This document shows, one piece after another, positions 36,373 through 45,260 of a stretch of 64,000 bases of DNA. The notes under the pieces were generated by a model. It did not search any database. It saw only the letters and a list, made by a program, of their open reading frames with translations, and was not told the origin of the DNA. The stretch lies in NCBI RefSeq assembly GCF_030063185.1, contig NZ_JASISP010000001.1:186001-250000 (forward strand), in the 5' to 3' direction. The translations under genes were made by a program, and so were the position numbers. Position 1 is the stretch's first letter. Every line of letters begins with the position of its first letter. The stretch comes from Arthrobacter sp. H35-D1 (GTDB lineage: Bacteria; Actinomycetota; Actinomycetes; Actinomycetales; Micrococcaceae).

Positions 36373-38349
36373 ATGTCTGAGGTCACAACCGCAGCGGACG
36401 GCCAGTCCGGCGACGCACTGGAGAACCTGCTCACGGAGAACCGAGCGTTCGCGCCCAGCGCGGAATTTGCCGCCAACGCGATTGTTCACGGCGATGAATA
36501 CGAAAAGGCCGACGCCGACCGTCCCGCCTTCTGGGGCGAGCAGGCCCGCGAACTCCTCACTTGGAGCAAGCCCTTCACCAAAACCCTCGACTGGAGCAAC
36601 CCGCCTTTCGCCACCTGGTTCGAGGATGGCGAAATCAACGCCGCCTACAACGCCCTTGACCGCCACGTTGAAGCCGGCAACGGCGACCGTGTCGCCATTT
36701 ATTTTGAGGGCGAGCCCGGAGACACCAGCACCTACACTTACGCGCAGCTCACCGAAGAGGTCAAAAAGGCTGCCAACGCCTTCGAATCCCTCGGCCTTGT
36801 CAGAGGGGACCGCGTCGCCGTCTACCTGCCCATGATCCCGGAAGCCGTCATCACGCTGTTGGCCTGCGCCCGCATTGGCGCCATCCACTCGGTAGTCTTT
36901 GGCGGCTACTCCGCCGACGCCCTGCGCTCCCGCATCGACGACGCCGAGGCAAAGCTGGTTGTCACCTCCGACGGCACCTACCGCCGCGGCAAGCCCAGCC
37001 CGCTCAAGCCGGCCGTGGACGAGGCCCTAAGCACCCCCGGGCACTCGGTGCAGAATGTCGTCGTGGTCAAGCGCAATGGCGAGGACGTCAACTGGGTTGA
37101 GGGCCGCGACCTGTGGTGGGACGACAGTGTTGGCGCCGCCTCCACCGAGCACACCGCTGTGGGGCACCCTGCCGAGCACCCGCTGTTCATCCTGTACACC
37201 TCCGGCACCACCGGCAAGCCCAAGGGCATCCTGCACACCACCGGCGGCTACCTCACACAGACCGCGTACACGCACCGCGCCGTCTTCGACCTGCACCCGG
37301 AAACGGATGTTTTCTGGTGCACGGCCGACGTCGGATGGGTCACCGGCCACTCCTACGTCACCTACGCGCCGCTCATCAATGGCGCCACGCAGGTCATGTA
37401 CGAGGGAACCCCGGACTCCCCGCACCAGGGCCGCTTCTGGGAGATCGTGGAAAAGTACAAGGTTTCCATCTTGTACACGGCACCCACGGCCATTCGCACG
37501 TTCATGAAGTGGGGCGAGGACATCCCCGCCAAGTACGACCTGTCCTCCATCCGCCTGCTCGGTTCGGTGGGCGAACCCATCAACCCGGAAGCCTGGATGT
37601 GGTATCGCCGCGTCATTGGTGCAGACAAGGCCCCCATCGTCGACACCTGGTGGCAGACCGAAACCGGCGCCATCATGATCGCCCCGCTGCCCGGTGTGAC
37701 GGTAGCCAAGCCCGGCTCCGCCCAAGTCCCGCTGCCCGGCATCGCCGTCGACGTCGTTGACGAACTTGGTGCCTCGGTGCCCCACGGCCACGGCGGCTAC
37801 CTTGTCATCCGCGAGCCCTGGCCGGCCATGCTGCGCGGCATCTGGGGAGACAACGAGCGCTACAAGGACACTTACTGGGCCCGCTTTGACGGCATGTACT
37901 TTGCCGGTGACGGCGCCAAGTGGGACGAGGACGGGGACGTATGGCTCTTAGGCCGCGTCGATGACGTCATGAACGTCTCCGGGCACCGCCTCTCCACCAC
38001 GGAAATTGAATCCGCCCTTGTCAGCCACCCCTCGGTGGCCGAGGCTGCCGTGGTGGGCGCAGCCGATGAGACCACCGGCCAGGTCGTGGTGGCGTTTGTC
38101 ATCCTGCGCGGTTCCGCCGTGGAAGACGCCGACATCGTCACCACGCTGCGCAACCACGTTGGCCGCGAAATTGGGCCCATCGCCAAGCCCAAGACCATCC
38201 TGGTGGTGCCGGAACTGCCCAAGACCCGATCCGGAAAAATCATGCGCCGCCTGCTCAAGGACGTGGCCGAAGGCCGCGCAGTGGGAGATGCCTCGACGCT
38301 GGCCGACAACACTGTCATGAACCAGATTGCGGAGTCCCTGCGCAAGTAG
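36373..38349 (+). CDS. acs: Acetyl-CoA synthetase
   Basis: 658 residues, full length. Activates acetate with ATP and CoA to acetyl-CoA via acetyl-AMP, in the cytosol. The AMP-binding motif is [11 protein letters not shown] at 275-285. The adenylation and thioesterification linker and the C-terminal [14 protein letters not shown], whose Lys is the acetylation control site, are present. The start is ATG 36373 with GGGA 6 bases upstream. A hairpin follows between acs and aroQ. Regulation by Crp/GlxR is plausible from context. Confidence 0.97.
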   Translation: MSEVTTAADGQSGDALENLLTENRAFAPSAEFAANAIVHGDEYEKADADRPAFWGEQARELLTWSKPFTKTLDWSNPPFATWFEDGEINAAYNALDRHVEAGNGDRVAIYFEGEPGDTSTYTYAQLTEEVKKAANAFESLGLVRGDRVAVYLPMIPEAVITLLACARIGAIHSVVFGGYSADALRSRIDDAEAKLVVTSDGTYRRGKPSPLKPAVDEALSTPGHSVQNVVVVKRNGEDVNWVEGRDLWWDDSVGAASTEHTAVGHPAEHPLFILYTSGTTGKPKGILHTTGGYLTQTAYTHRAVFDLHPETDVFWCTADVGWVTGHSYVTYAPLINGATQVMYEGTPDSPHQGRFWEIVEKYKVSILYTAPTAIRTFMKWGEDIPAKYDLSSIRLLGSVGEPINPEAWMWYRRVIGADKAPIVDTWWQTETGAIMIAPLPGVTVAKPGSAQVPLPGIAVDVVDELGASVPHGHGGYLVIREPWPAMLRGIWGDNERYKDTYWARFDGMYFAGDGAKWDEDGDVWLLGRVDDVMNVSGHRLSTTEIESALVSHPSVAEAAVVGAADETTGQVVVAFVILRGSAVEDADIVTTLRNHVGREIGPIAKPKTILVVPELPKTRSGKIMRRLLKDVAEGRAVGDASTLADNTVMNQIAESLRK

Positions 38350-38372
38350 CATTTCTGCACTGGCCTGCAACC

Positions 38373-38420
38373 AACGCAGCTTGCATCCAAGTCCTTTCGA
38401 GGCTGGACGCAAGCTGCGTT
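38373..38420. terminator. Hairpin between acs and aroQ
   Basis: Perfect 12-bp arms AACGCAGCTTGC (38373-38384) and GCAAGCTGCGTT (38409-38420), loop 24 bases. No T-run follows. It is 3' of acs and 5' of aroQ on the same strand, so it may end acs or limit read-through. Confidence 0.55.
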
Positions 38421-38444
38421 TGCTGCATGGGGCATTATTAACCC

Positions 38445-38915
38445 ATGACCTCATCCCCCGCTGCCGACCGCGGCACCCTGCTGATCATCAACGGACCCAA
38501 TTTGAACTTGCTGGGCACCCGCGAACCGGAGATTTACGGCACGGCCACCCTGTCCGACGTCGAACAACTCGCCACGGCTGCCGCCAAGGTCGCCGGCTTC
38601 GGCACCACCTGCCTGCAGTCCAACCACGAAGGTGCCCTGGTGGACGCCATTCATGCCGCACGCGGCAGGTCGGTGGGCATCATCATCAACGCAGGAGCCT
38701 ATACGCACACCTCGGTGGCGCTGCGCGACGCCATCGCCGGCGTGGAACTGCCCACCGTGGAAGTCCACATCTCCAATGTGCACCAGCGCGAAGAATTCAG
38801 GCATCATTCCTATTTGTCTCCGGTGTGCACCGCGGTGATTGTTGGCGCGGGAATCCATGGCTACGAGCTCGCCGTGAGCGTCCTGGACAAGTCGCTGGCA
38901 CAGACGCAGGCATAG
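38445..38915 (+). CDS. aroQ: Type II 3-dehydroquinate dehydratase
   Basis: 156 residues. Catalyses the third step of the shikimate pathway as a dodecamer in the cytosol. The active-site loop is [18 protein letters not shown], with the conserved Arg and Tyr. [20 protein letters not shown] and [20 protein letters not shown] provide the substrate and catalytic residues. The start has no good ribosome site, and translation may use read-through from acs. It is placed here outside a shikimate cluster. Confidence 0.93.
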   Translation: MTSSPAADRGTLLIINGPNLNLLGTREPEIYGTATLSDVEQLATAAAKVAGFGTTCLQSNHEGALVDAIHAARGRSVGIIINAGAYTHTSVALRDAIAGVELPTVEVHISNVHQREEFRHHSYLSPVCTAVIVGAGIHGYELAVSVLDKSLAQTQA

Positions 38916-38944
38916 TCGCGGGGCAGGTCTCCGCCCGCCTTGCC

Positions 38945-40129
38945 TCAACCCACCTTGCAGGTGCCGGACTCCACGGCACTGCTGAGCTTTGGCGCTGCGG
39001 CGATCACTGGACCGGCTTCTTCCATGGTGAGTGCGAAGCCCACGTTGCTGGTGGTTGTGGCCTTGGCAAATATCACTCCCACCACGCGTCCGGCCTGATC
39101 GAGCAGCGGTCCGCCCGAGTTCCCCGACTGGACGTTGCCGGCCAGTTGATAAACATCTAGCACGTTCTTGGCACCGCCGGTGATGTCCGGGACCAACAAG
39201 GGTCCGGAGGACAGCACCGTGGATGGGCGCACCTGCAAGGGTCCGCCCAATGGATAGCCGGCAAACGCCGTCGCCGTGTTTCCCGGCACCGTGCCTGCGG
39301 TGGGCAGTGGGGCTGCCTCCAAGGAATCGACGGCGAGGATGGCCAGGTCGTGGACGGGGTTGAAATACACCACCCGGGCCGGCAGGGCACCCTGCGTTTG
39401 GGTTTGCACCACGGGCATGGAAACACCCGCCACCACGTGGGCGTTGGTGAGCACGCGCCCGGGGGAAACCACGAACCCCGTGCCCGTCTGGTTTTGGCCG
39501 CACTGGAACGCTGTGCCTGAAATCTTCATGACGGATTGTGCTGCGGTGTTCCATGCTGCGGTGTTGGTGTCGGCGTTCGGGGCGGCAACTTCAACGTTGG
39601 GGCCAGAGGGGCCTAGCAGCGCCGGGATGCCTTCATCCAGGACAAGCGAGCGGATTTGGGCCACTGCCGACTTCACGGGGTCGGGCGTCCAGGTGTCGAT
39701 GGCGGAAACCACCCGCGAATCGGTGAGTTGTTTGGAGACGGCGGGGATGCCGAGGTTGGAAACCCCAAAGGCCAGTATCGAAATGACCAGCGCACCCACC
39801 ACCACGTGCAGTGCGCCGCCCAAAACACGGTTCACGGCGCGGATTGAATCCGACTTCACACCACGACCCAAGGCACGTCCCAACCGCATGCCCACGGCAT
39901 ACCCCAAGGCAATGAGCAGGAGCGTTGCACCAATCACCATGGCTGTCCGCCAGCCGGGGCTTGGAGCGAATTGACTGACAAAGGGAGCGGCAAAGAAGGC
40001 TGCCACGGCACCCGCGACAAAACCTGCCAGTCCGCCCAAGCCCACCACTAGTCCGGCCTTCAGGCCATAAATCAGCTGCCACAGCAGCCACAGGATCAAC
40101 AGGGCATCAAGCCAGGAGTAACCAAACAC
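38945..40129 (-). CDS. MarP-like periplasmic serine protease
   Basis: 394 residues. Four N-terminal helices in the first 125 residues (CvpA-like part) anchor a chymotrypsin-fold domain. The catalytic triad is His231 (TNAHVV), Asp261 (VHDLAILAV) and Ser338 (GNSGGPLL). Cys210 and Cys391 match the disulfide that controls M. tuberculosis MarP (Rv3671c), which gives acid and oxidative stress resistance by processing cell-wall proteins. It is convergent with aroQ, gap 29 bases. Confidence 0.9.
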   Translation of the reverse strand: MFGYSWLDALLILWLLWQLIYGLKAGLVVGLGGLAGFVAGAVAAFFAAPFVSQFAPSPGWRTAMVIGATLLLIALGYAVGMRLGRALGRGVKSDSIRAVNRVLGGALHVVVGALVISILAFGVSNLGIPAVSKQLTDSRVVSAIDTWTPDPVKSAVAQIRSLVLDEGIPALLGPSGPNVEVAAPNADTNTAAWNTAAQSVMKISGTAFQCGQNQTGTGFVVSPGRVLTNAHVVAGVSMPVVQTQTQGALPARVVYFNPVHDLAILAVDSLEAAPLPTAGTVPGNTATAFAGYPLGGPLQVRPSTVLSSGPLLVPDITGGAKNVLDVYQLAGNVQSGNSGGPLLDQAGRVVGVIFAKATTTSNVGFALTMEEAGPVIAAAPKLSSAVESGTCKVG

Positions 40130-40339
40130 TCTTGCGCGACGCTCCTCCCGGGCACTGGCCCGTCATTGTCATTCCGGCGCACAAGATGTGGCCCAGATCC
40201 ACATAATACCGGGGAAGGCAGTGCAAAGTCTGGACTTTTCCCGTAGCTAATCTGCCAATTTGCTGGCAACGGAGCGCTGGAATGCCAAATTGGTCACAAA
40301 AGCGTGAAACTTCTGAAACAATCAGTATCAGGCCACAAC

Positions 40340-40367
40340 TTATTAGCTACATATTATTAGCTACATA
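40340..40367 (+). repeat. Perfect 14-bp tandem duplication in the crp leader
   Basis: TTATTAGCTACATA occurs twice without gap at 40340-40353 and 40354-40367, 15 bases before the crp start codon and directly in front of its AAGGAG site. An A/T-rich duplication at this place could shift promoter spacing or mRNA start. Confidence 0.85.
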
Positions 40368-40382
40368 CTGCAAGGAGTTTTC

Positions 40383-41060
40383 ATGGACATCGAGGTACTA
40401 CGCCGGGCACCACTTTTTGCCACGCTCGACGACGAGGCGTTCCGCCTCTTGACCGACGAATTGGCAGAAGTTGATCTTTCCCGCGGCGCTTCGGTTTTCC
40501 GTGAAGGCGACCAGGGCGACCAGCTCTACTTCATTGTCTCCGGCAAGGTGAAGCTGGGCCGCACCTCCTCGGACGGGCGTGAATCATTGGTGGCCATTCT
40601 CGGCCCCGGCGAGCTGTTTGGTGAAATGGCACTCTTTGATCCGGCTCCGCGCAGCACCACCGCCACCGCGGTTTCCGAAACCCGCCTGGCCGGGCTGAAG
40701 AACGAGTCCTTGAACGCGCTGCTGCGCAACCGCCCCGAGGTGTCCATGCAGCTGCTGCAGGCCCTGGCTCGCCGCCTGCGCCGCACCAACGACAACCTCT
40801 CCGATCTTGTGTTCTCCGATGTCCCCGGCCGCGTTGCCAAGGCCATCCTTGACCTGGCCGACCGCTTCGGCCGCCCTGCCACGGACGGGATCCTGGTGGC
40901 CCACGAGCTGACCCAGGAAGAATTGGCCCAGCTGGTCGGCGCTTCACGCGAGACCGTCAACAAGGCCCTGGCCGAGTTTGTCCAGCGCGGCTGGCTTCGA
41001 CTGGAAGCCCGCGCGGTTGTCATCCTTGATGTCAACCGTTTGCGCCAGCGCTCCCGCTAA
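40383..41060 (+). CDS. crp: Crp/Fnr-family global regulator (Crp/GlxR-type)
   Basis: 225 residues. A cAMP-binding beta-barrel with the phosphate cassette GELFGEMALFDPAPRSTTA (about 79-97) and a C-terminal winged helix with the recognition helix in LTQEELAQLVGASRETVNKA. It controls carbon, acetate and stress genes in actinobacteria (GlxR in Corynebacterium; Rv3676 in mycobacteria). AAGGAG precedes the ATG. A 14-bp duplication sits in its leader and a 32-bp repeat array follows its terminator hairpin. Confidence 0.93.
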   Translation: MDIEVLRRAPLFATLDDEAFRLLTDELAEVDLSRGASVFREGDQGDQLYFIVSGKVKLGRTSSDGRESLVAILGPGELFGEMALFDPAPRSTTATAVSETRLAGLKNESLNALLRNRPEVSMQLLQALARRLRRTNDNLSDLVFSDVPGRVAKAILDLADRFGRPATDGILVAHELTQEELAQLVGASRETVNKALAEFVQRGWLRLEARAVVILDVNRLRQRSR

Positions 41061-41076
41061 GCCCCAGTGCAAGAAA

Positions 41077-41106
41077 CGGCCCGGTCACCGAAAAGGTGCC
41101 GGGCCG
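41077..41106 (+). terminator. Hairpin after crp
   Basis: Bases 41077-41089 pair with 41095-41106 with one bulged base, CGGCCCGG and CCGGGCCG forming the base of the stem, loop GAAAA. No T-run follows. It is 17 bases beyond the crp stop. Confidence 0.6.
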
Positions 41107-41123
41107 CAGTCGTCCCCCTTCCA

Positions 41124-41264
41124 GACGCTCCTGCACTTTCCGGGGTAAAAGCCGGGACGCTCCTGCACTTTCCGGGGTAAAAGCCGGGACGCTCCTGCAC
41201 TTTCCGGGGTAAAAGTCGGGACGCTCCTGCACTTTCCGGGGTAAAAGTCGGGACGCTCCTGCAC
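41124..41264. repeat. Tandem 32-bp repeat array (four full units and a part)
   Basis: The unit begins GACGCTCCTGCAC and continues TTTCCGGGGTAAAAG with a CCGG or TCGG end, 32 bases long. Copies start at 41124, 41156, 41188, 41220 and 41252 (13 bases of the last). They differ at only one position (C or T). There are no spacers, so this is not a CRISPR array. It lies in the gene-free gap between crp and the convergent NUDIX gene. Confidence 0.9.
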
Positions 41265-41335
41265 TGCTGAGCCTTCTGCCGTGCTCCCTCTACGTCAGGC
41301 TGGTCGGGAAAGCGTGCCTGAAAAACGCCCCGGAC

Positions 41336-41380
41336 GTGCAGGAGCGTCAGTAGAAACCACCCCGGACGTGCAGGAGCGTC
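41336..41380. repeat. Two inverted partners of the 32-bp array
   Basis: GTGCAGGAGCGTC, the reverse complement of the array word, appears at 41336-41348 and 41368-41380, again exactly 32 bases apart and preceded by CCCCGGAC in both. They can fold against the array. Confidence 0.85.
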
Positions 41381-41390
41381 GATGGGTGGG

Positions 41391-42335
41391 TCAGCGTTCC
41401 CGGCAGGGGCCGCCCTCTGACACCGGAGCGGTCTGCACTTCGAGGCTGAACTGGCCGTCGGCATCAACAACAAGCTGCGGACGATATTCATAGGTGGGCC
41501 GCTTGTGATTCAAGTAGGCGATGCAGCCACGGGCGGCCGCGATCTTTTCCAGGATGATCTGCACCCCCGGAACCACCAGTTCTTCCACTTCCAATCCGAC
41601 GCTGTCGGGCTGGCCAATCTCATCGCCCAAGGCGGAGCTGGACCGTTCAGCCAAAATATCCGCCGCGCTGGCCCAGCGCCCCCACACGCCCTTGCTTCTC
41701 AGCAGCGAGGGTTCCTGATTGACCGGCCTGGCGGAGGCAAAATAGCGGACGTCAAAGCGTCGGTGCGCAAAATCCGGGCTGGTCCAGTGGCTCAGCGGCT
41801 TCAGCAGGTCTGTTCGCAGCGCCAGCCCGTAACGTTCGAGCATGGCGGTAAAGGTCGATTCCTGGGTGGCGATGGATTCCCGTGCCCGCATCCATTCCTG
41901 CCCGGAGATGCCCTCCACTAGGGAGGAGGCGTCGGGCCCGGCCAACAGGACGCCGGTTTCCTCGAACATTTCACGGATCGCTGCCACGACGTGGCGCTTG
42001 GCCAAGCCGATGTCGTCCGTACCCAAACTTTTAGCCCAGGCAACGGGAGAGGGGCCAACCCAGTCGGTGACGTCGTCGTCCGCGGGTTCAACGGTGCCGC
42101 CGGGGAAGGCGAAAGTGCCCAGCGGCGAACCACCCGGGCGGTAAGTCATAAAAGTTTGCAAACCACTGGGGCTGTCCTTCAACAACACCACCGAGGAGGC
42201 CTGTCGCGGCTTGCTGGGCGTGCGTTCACCAAACTCCACCCAAGCCTGCGCCGCTCCCCGGTGCGCAGCGCTCAGCGGGAAGCGGCGCACCGCGGAAGGG
42301 CGCATGCTTGCGGGATTGCTATTGGAATTGGGCAA
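41391..42335 (-). CDS. NUDIX hydrolase (NUDT8/19-like)
   Basis: 314 residues. The NUDIX box is split around an insertion: FAFPGGTVEPADDDVTDW, then KRHVVAAIREMFEETGVLL with the canonical REXXEE-type pattern. The C-terminal part (LSHWTSPDFAHRRFDVRYF) is typical of mammalian NUDT8/19-type CoA/ADP-ribose-processing members. It overlaps the RidA gene by 17 bases, an operon sign. It is convergent with crp across the repeat array. Confidence 0.85.
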   Translation of the reverse strand: MPNSNSNPASMRPSAVRRFPLSAAHRGAAQAWVEFGERTPSKPRQASSVVLLKDSPSGLQTFMTYRPGGSPLGTFAFPGGTVEPADDDVTDWVGPSPVAWAKSLGTDDIGLAKRHVVAAIREMFEETGVLLAGPDASSLVEGISGQEWMRARESIATQESTFTAMLERYGLALRTDLLKPLSHWTSPDFAHRRFDVRYFASARPVNQEPSLLRSKGVWGRWASAADILAERSSSALGDEIGQPDSVGLEVEELVVPGVQIILEKIAAARGCIAYLNHKRPTYEYRPQLVVDADGQFSLEVQTAPVSEGGPCRER

Positions 42336-42804
42336 TCAGCTCAACCTCGACGGGTGAATCCAAGGGCAAAACGGAAACCCCGACGGCGGAGCGTGCGTGG
42401 ACGCCTGCCACGCCAAACACTTCGCCCAGCAGCTCGGAGGCCCCGTTGATGACACCCGGCTGGCCGGTAAAGGACGGGTCCGACGAGACGAAACCCACAA
42501 CTTTGACAATGCCGATAACACGGTCGAGGTCGCCAATGACGCTCTTGACTGCGGCGAGGGCATTGATGGCAGCGGTAGCCGCCATCAATTTTGCGTCCTC
42601 AGCGGACACGCCCGCACCAACTTTGCCTGTAGCTGTGAGTTTGCCATCAATGAAAGGCAGCTGCCCCGAGGTGTAAACATGGTTGCCCGAGATGACGGCG
42701 GGCACGTAGGCGGCCACCGGTGCGGCCACGGGTGGAAGGCTCAGCCCAAGCTCGGCGAGGCGCGCTTCAATGCGTGACGTTCCTTGATTTGGCGTGGCAT
42801 TCAC
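42319..42804 (-). CDS. RidA-family protein
   Basis: 161 residues from GTG 42804. RidA proteins hydrolyse reactive enamine or imine intermediates. The core TSGQLPFIDGKLTATGKVG, VKVVGFVSSDPSFT and the end ARSAVGVSVLPLDSPVEVEL, with the active-site Arg in HARSAVGV, are complete. It lies between DUF4177 and the NUDIX gene (Rv3678c position in mycobacteria), with the DUF4177 stop 2 bases before its start. Confidence 0.88.
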   Translation of the reverse strand: MNATPNQGTSRIEARLAELGLSLPPVAAPVAAYVPAVISGNHVYTSGQLPFIDGKLTATGKVGAGVSAEDAKLMAATAAINALAAVKSVIGDLDRVIGIVKVVGFVSSDPSFTGQPGVINGASELLGEVFGVAGVHARSAVGVSVLPLDSPVEVELIAQFQ

Positions 42805-42806
42805 GG

Positions 42807-42962
42807 TTAGGCCTTCTCTCGTTTGAGATAGGCAACAAGACCGTTTCCATCCGGTCCGGGGACGACCTGGACCAGCTCCCAGCCCTCGTCACCCCACTGG
42901 TCAAGAATTGCCTTCGTGGCGTGGATAATAAGCGGAATCGTAGAGTACTCCCATTTGGTCAT
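42807..42962 (-). CDS. DUF4177 small protein
   Basis: A 51-residue protein, MTKWEYSTIPLIIHATKAIL, DQWGDEGWELVQVVPGPDGN and a short basic end. The DEGWELVQV pattern is the DUF4177 mark. It forms the start of the minus-strand operon DUF4177-ridA-NUDIX and is divergent from ponA with a gap of 36 bases. The function is unknown; the counterpart is Rv3678A. Confidence 0.85.
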   Translation of the reverse strand: MTKWEYSTIPLIIHATKAILDQWGDEGWELVQVVPGPDGNGLVAYLKREKA

Positions 42963-42998
42963 GCATCAAAGCGTATCCCCTGCCGGTAAACTGGGAAA

Positions 42999-45248
42999 AT
43001 GGCAGCAAAAAAACACCCTATTTTCGATACAGCCACAACTCTGGGCAAATTGGTCGCATTCCTGGGCATCAGCAGCGTTTGCGGTGTCTTGGTGGCAGGT
43101 CTAATGGTCCCGGCAGCGGCCCTGGCCGGAACCACGGCAACCTCCTCCATCTCGCTCTTTGACGACCTTCCGGATGAGATGAATGTCGGCACCCCTGCCC
43201 AGTCATCGCGAATTCTTGCTGCCGACGGCTCAGTGTTGGCCACGTTCTACGACCAAAAGCGCACCGAAGTTCCACTGGAGGACATCTCCGAGAACATGCG
43301 CAACGCCATCATTGCCGTGGAAGACTCCCGCTACTACGAGCACGGCGGCATCGACACACGAGGACTCATGCGCGCCATTGCTGCCATGGTCCAGGGCGGC
43401 GGTCGCCAGGGCGCTTCCACCATTACCCAGCAGTACGTGAACAACGTCATCATTCAGACCTATGCTGCCAATGGCGAATATGACAAGATCAAGCTCGGCT
43501 CCGACAAGGGCATTGGCGAGAAGGTGCGAGAAATCAAACTTGCCATCGCCATCGAGAAGCAGTACTCCAAGGACGAGATCCTGCAGGGCTACTTGAACTG
43601 GGTACTGTACGCCAACGGCAACTTCGGCATTGAATCAGCCTCCGACTTTTACTTCAGCACCCATGCCAAGGACTTGACCCTGACCCAGGCCGCACTGCTG
43701 GCCGGAGTTGTGAACAGCCCCACCGTGTACGATCCGGTGGCCAACCCGGAAAATGCGCTGGCGCGCCGCAACTTGGTTCTTGACCACATGCTGGACCAAG
43801 GCATGATCGATAAAAAAGAACACGCAGACGCCGTCAAGACGGGCCTCGGCCTGAAAGTCCAGGCAAACCGCAACGGCTGCACCAGTGCGGTGCGTGCCGA
43901 GTACTTCTGCGAGTACGTCTCCAACTTGATCCTCAACGACCCCGCCTACGGCAAGACCTCCGAGGACCGCCTCAAACTGCTCCAGCAGGGTGGCTTGACC
44001 ATCACCACCACACTGGACCCGAAGCTGCAGGACGCCGCCCAGTCCCAGATCCACAACGTCATCCCGATGGAAAACAACCCGGACAAGGTCGGCCAATCCC
44101 TAGTCACCGTCCAGCCCGGAACCGGCAAGATCCTTGCCATGGCCCAGAACACAAAGCTGTCACCGCCGGAAGGCCAGTGGGCCAACACCTACAACTTCAA
44201 CGTCGACATGTTCGATGCCAAGGGCAACGAACTCGGAGGCGCCGGCGGATTCGCCACCGGTTCAACGATGAAACCCTTCACGTTCGCGGAATGGCTGAAC
44301 TCCGGCCACAAAATCAACGAGATTGTGGACGGCTCAGTCCGGCGATACCCCTTCGGATTCCCGTGGAAAAACTCGTGCGGCTCGGTCGCGGGGGCATATG
44401 ACTCCTCAGATCCTGCCGCCGACAAAGACCTGCAAAACGCGGACGGCGATGCGGGCGCCTACTACCGCCCGATGACTGCCCGCGAAGGCCTGTACAACTC
44501 CATCAACACGATCACCTTTGGCACTGCGGCAAAGCTGGACTTCTGCAATATCCAAAAGATGATGACGGCCGCCGGCGTTCACAATGGAAAAGACCCGAAG
44601 CAGCCGTACAACATGTCCTCGTTGAGCAACCTGTTGGGTGCCGGCTCCGTGGCCCCCATGACCATGGCCAACGCATTTGCCACCTTTTCCGCCGGTGGCA
44701 TCCACTGCGACCCCGTCGCCATGGCCTCCATCACGAACGTCAAGGGCGACAAGTTCCCCGTCCCCAACGCCAATTGCAAACAAACCATAAAGCCTGAGGT
44801 TGCCGCGGGCGTCACCTCGGTCCTGCAGGAAGTGCTCATTCGCGGTTCCGGCTACCAGATTCCGGTGAAGTACACTGCCGGTGCCAAGACTGGAACGACC
44901 AACAATTCCGAACAGACGTGGACGGTGGGCTTCACCAAGGGATTGGCAACAGCCTCCTGGGTGGGCAACCCCGATCTCGGCGGAAGGTCCTCCAACGAGC
45001 TCCTCATTGGCGGGCAGCGCATTCCCTACGTGGACGGCGCCACCTATGCCGGAAAGACGTGGCAGGGCTACATGAACCAGGTTGCCGGTGCCTACGACGT
45101 CGGCGGTTTTACCCCGCCGCCGGAAAGCATGGTCAACCCGCCTGTGGTTGCCGCGCCCAAGACGGACAAACCGGAAAAATCCGACAACGGTGACAAGGGC
45201 AACGACAACAACGACAACAACGACAAGAACGACAAGAAGAAAGATTAG
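42999..45248 (+). CDS. Bifunctional penicillin-binding protein (PonA2-like, class A)
   Basis: 749 residues. Polymerises and crosslinks peptidoglycan outside the membrane. A helix near 20-42 anchors it. Catalytic Glu108 lies in the transglycosylase motif VEDSRYYEH. Transpeptidase motifs are S422-T-M-K425, S501-I-N503 and K630-T-G. The C-terminal 50 residues are Asn/Asp/Lys-rich rather than a PASTA domain. It leads an operon with the metallophosphoesterase. In mycobacteria ponA2 (Rv3682) is followed by the same neighbour. Confidence 0.95.
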   Translation: MAAKKHPIFDTATTLGKLVAFLGISSVCGVLVAGLMVPAAALAGTTATSSISLFDDLPDEMNVGTPAQSSRILAADGSVLATFYDQKRTEVPLEDISENMRNAIIAVEDSRYYEHGGIDTRGLMRAIAAMVQGGGRQGASTITQQYVNNVIIQTYAANGEYDKIKLGSDKGIGEKVREIKLAIAIEKQYSKDEILQGYLNWVLYANGNFGIESASDFYFSTHAKDLTLTQAALLAGVVNSPTVYDPVANPENALARRNLVLDHMLDQGMIDKKEHADAVKTGLGLKVQANRNGCTSAVRAEYFCEYVSNLILNDPAYGKTSEDRLKLLQQGGLTITTTLDPKLQDAAQSQIHNVIPMENNPDKVGQSLVTVQPGTGKILAMAQNTKLSPPEGQWANTYNFNVDMFDAKGNELGGAGGFATGSTMKPFTFAEWLNSGHKINEIVDGSVRRYPFGFPWKNSCGSVAGAYDSSDPAADKDLQNADGDAGAYYRPMTAREGLYNSINTITFGTAAKLDFCNIQKMMTAAGVHNGKDPKQPYNMSSLSNLLGAGSVAPMTMANAFATFSAGGIHCDPVAMASITNVKGDKFPVPNANCKQTIKPEVAAGVTSVLQEVLIRGSGYQIPVKYTAGAKTGTTNNSEQTWTVGFTKGLATASWVGNPDLGGRSSNELLIGGQRIPYVDGATYAGKTWQGYMNQVAGAYDVGGFTPPPESMVNPPVVAAPKTDKPEKSDNGDKGNDNNDNNDKNDKKKD

Positions 45249-45260
45249 GACGCAGCGCCC

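Noticed and set aside
40294-40307. CRP site upstream of crp (TCAC-N6-GTGA)
   Set aside because: The half-sites are in the reverse order of the CRP/GlxR consensus, so it is not a match.
41032-41232. Small minus-strand frame across the repeat array with repeated PGK-like peptides
   Set aside because: The period of 32 is not a multiple of three, so the peptide pattern rotates through frames; there is no ribosome site or family.
41124-41264. CRISPR-like array
   Set aside because: The 32-bp units follow each other without spacers and no cas gene is near.
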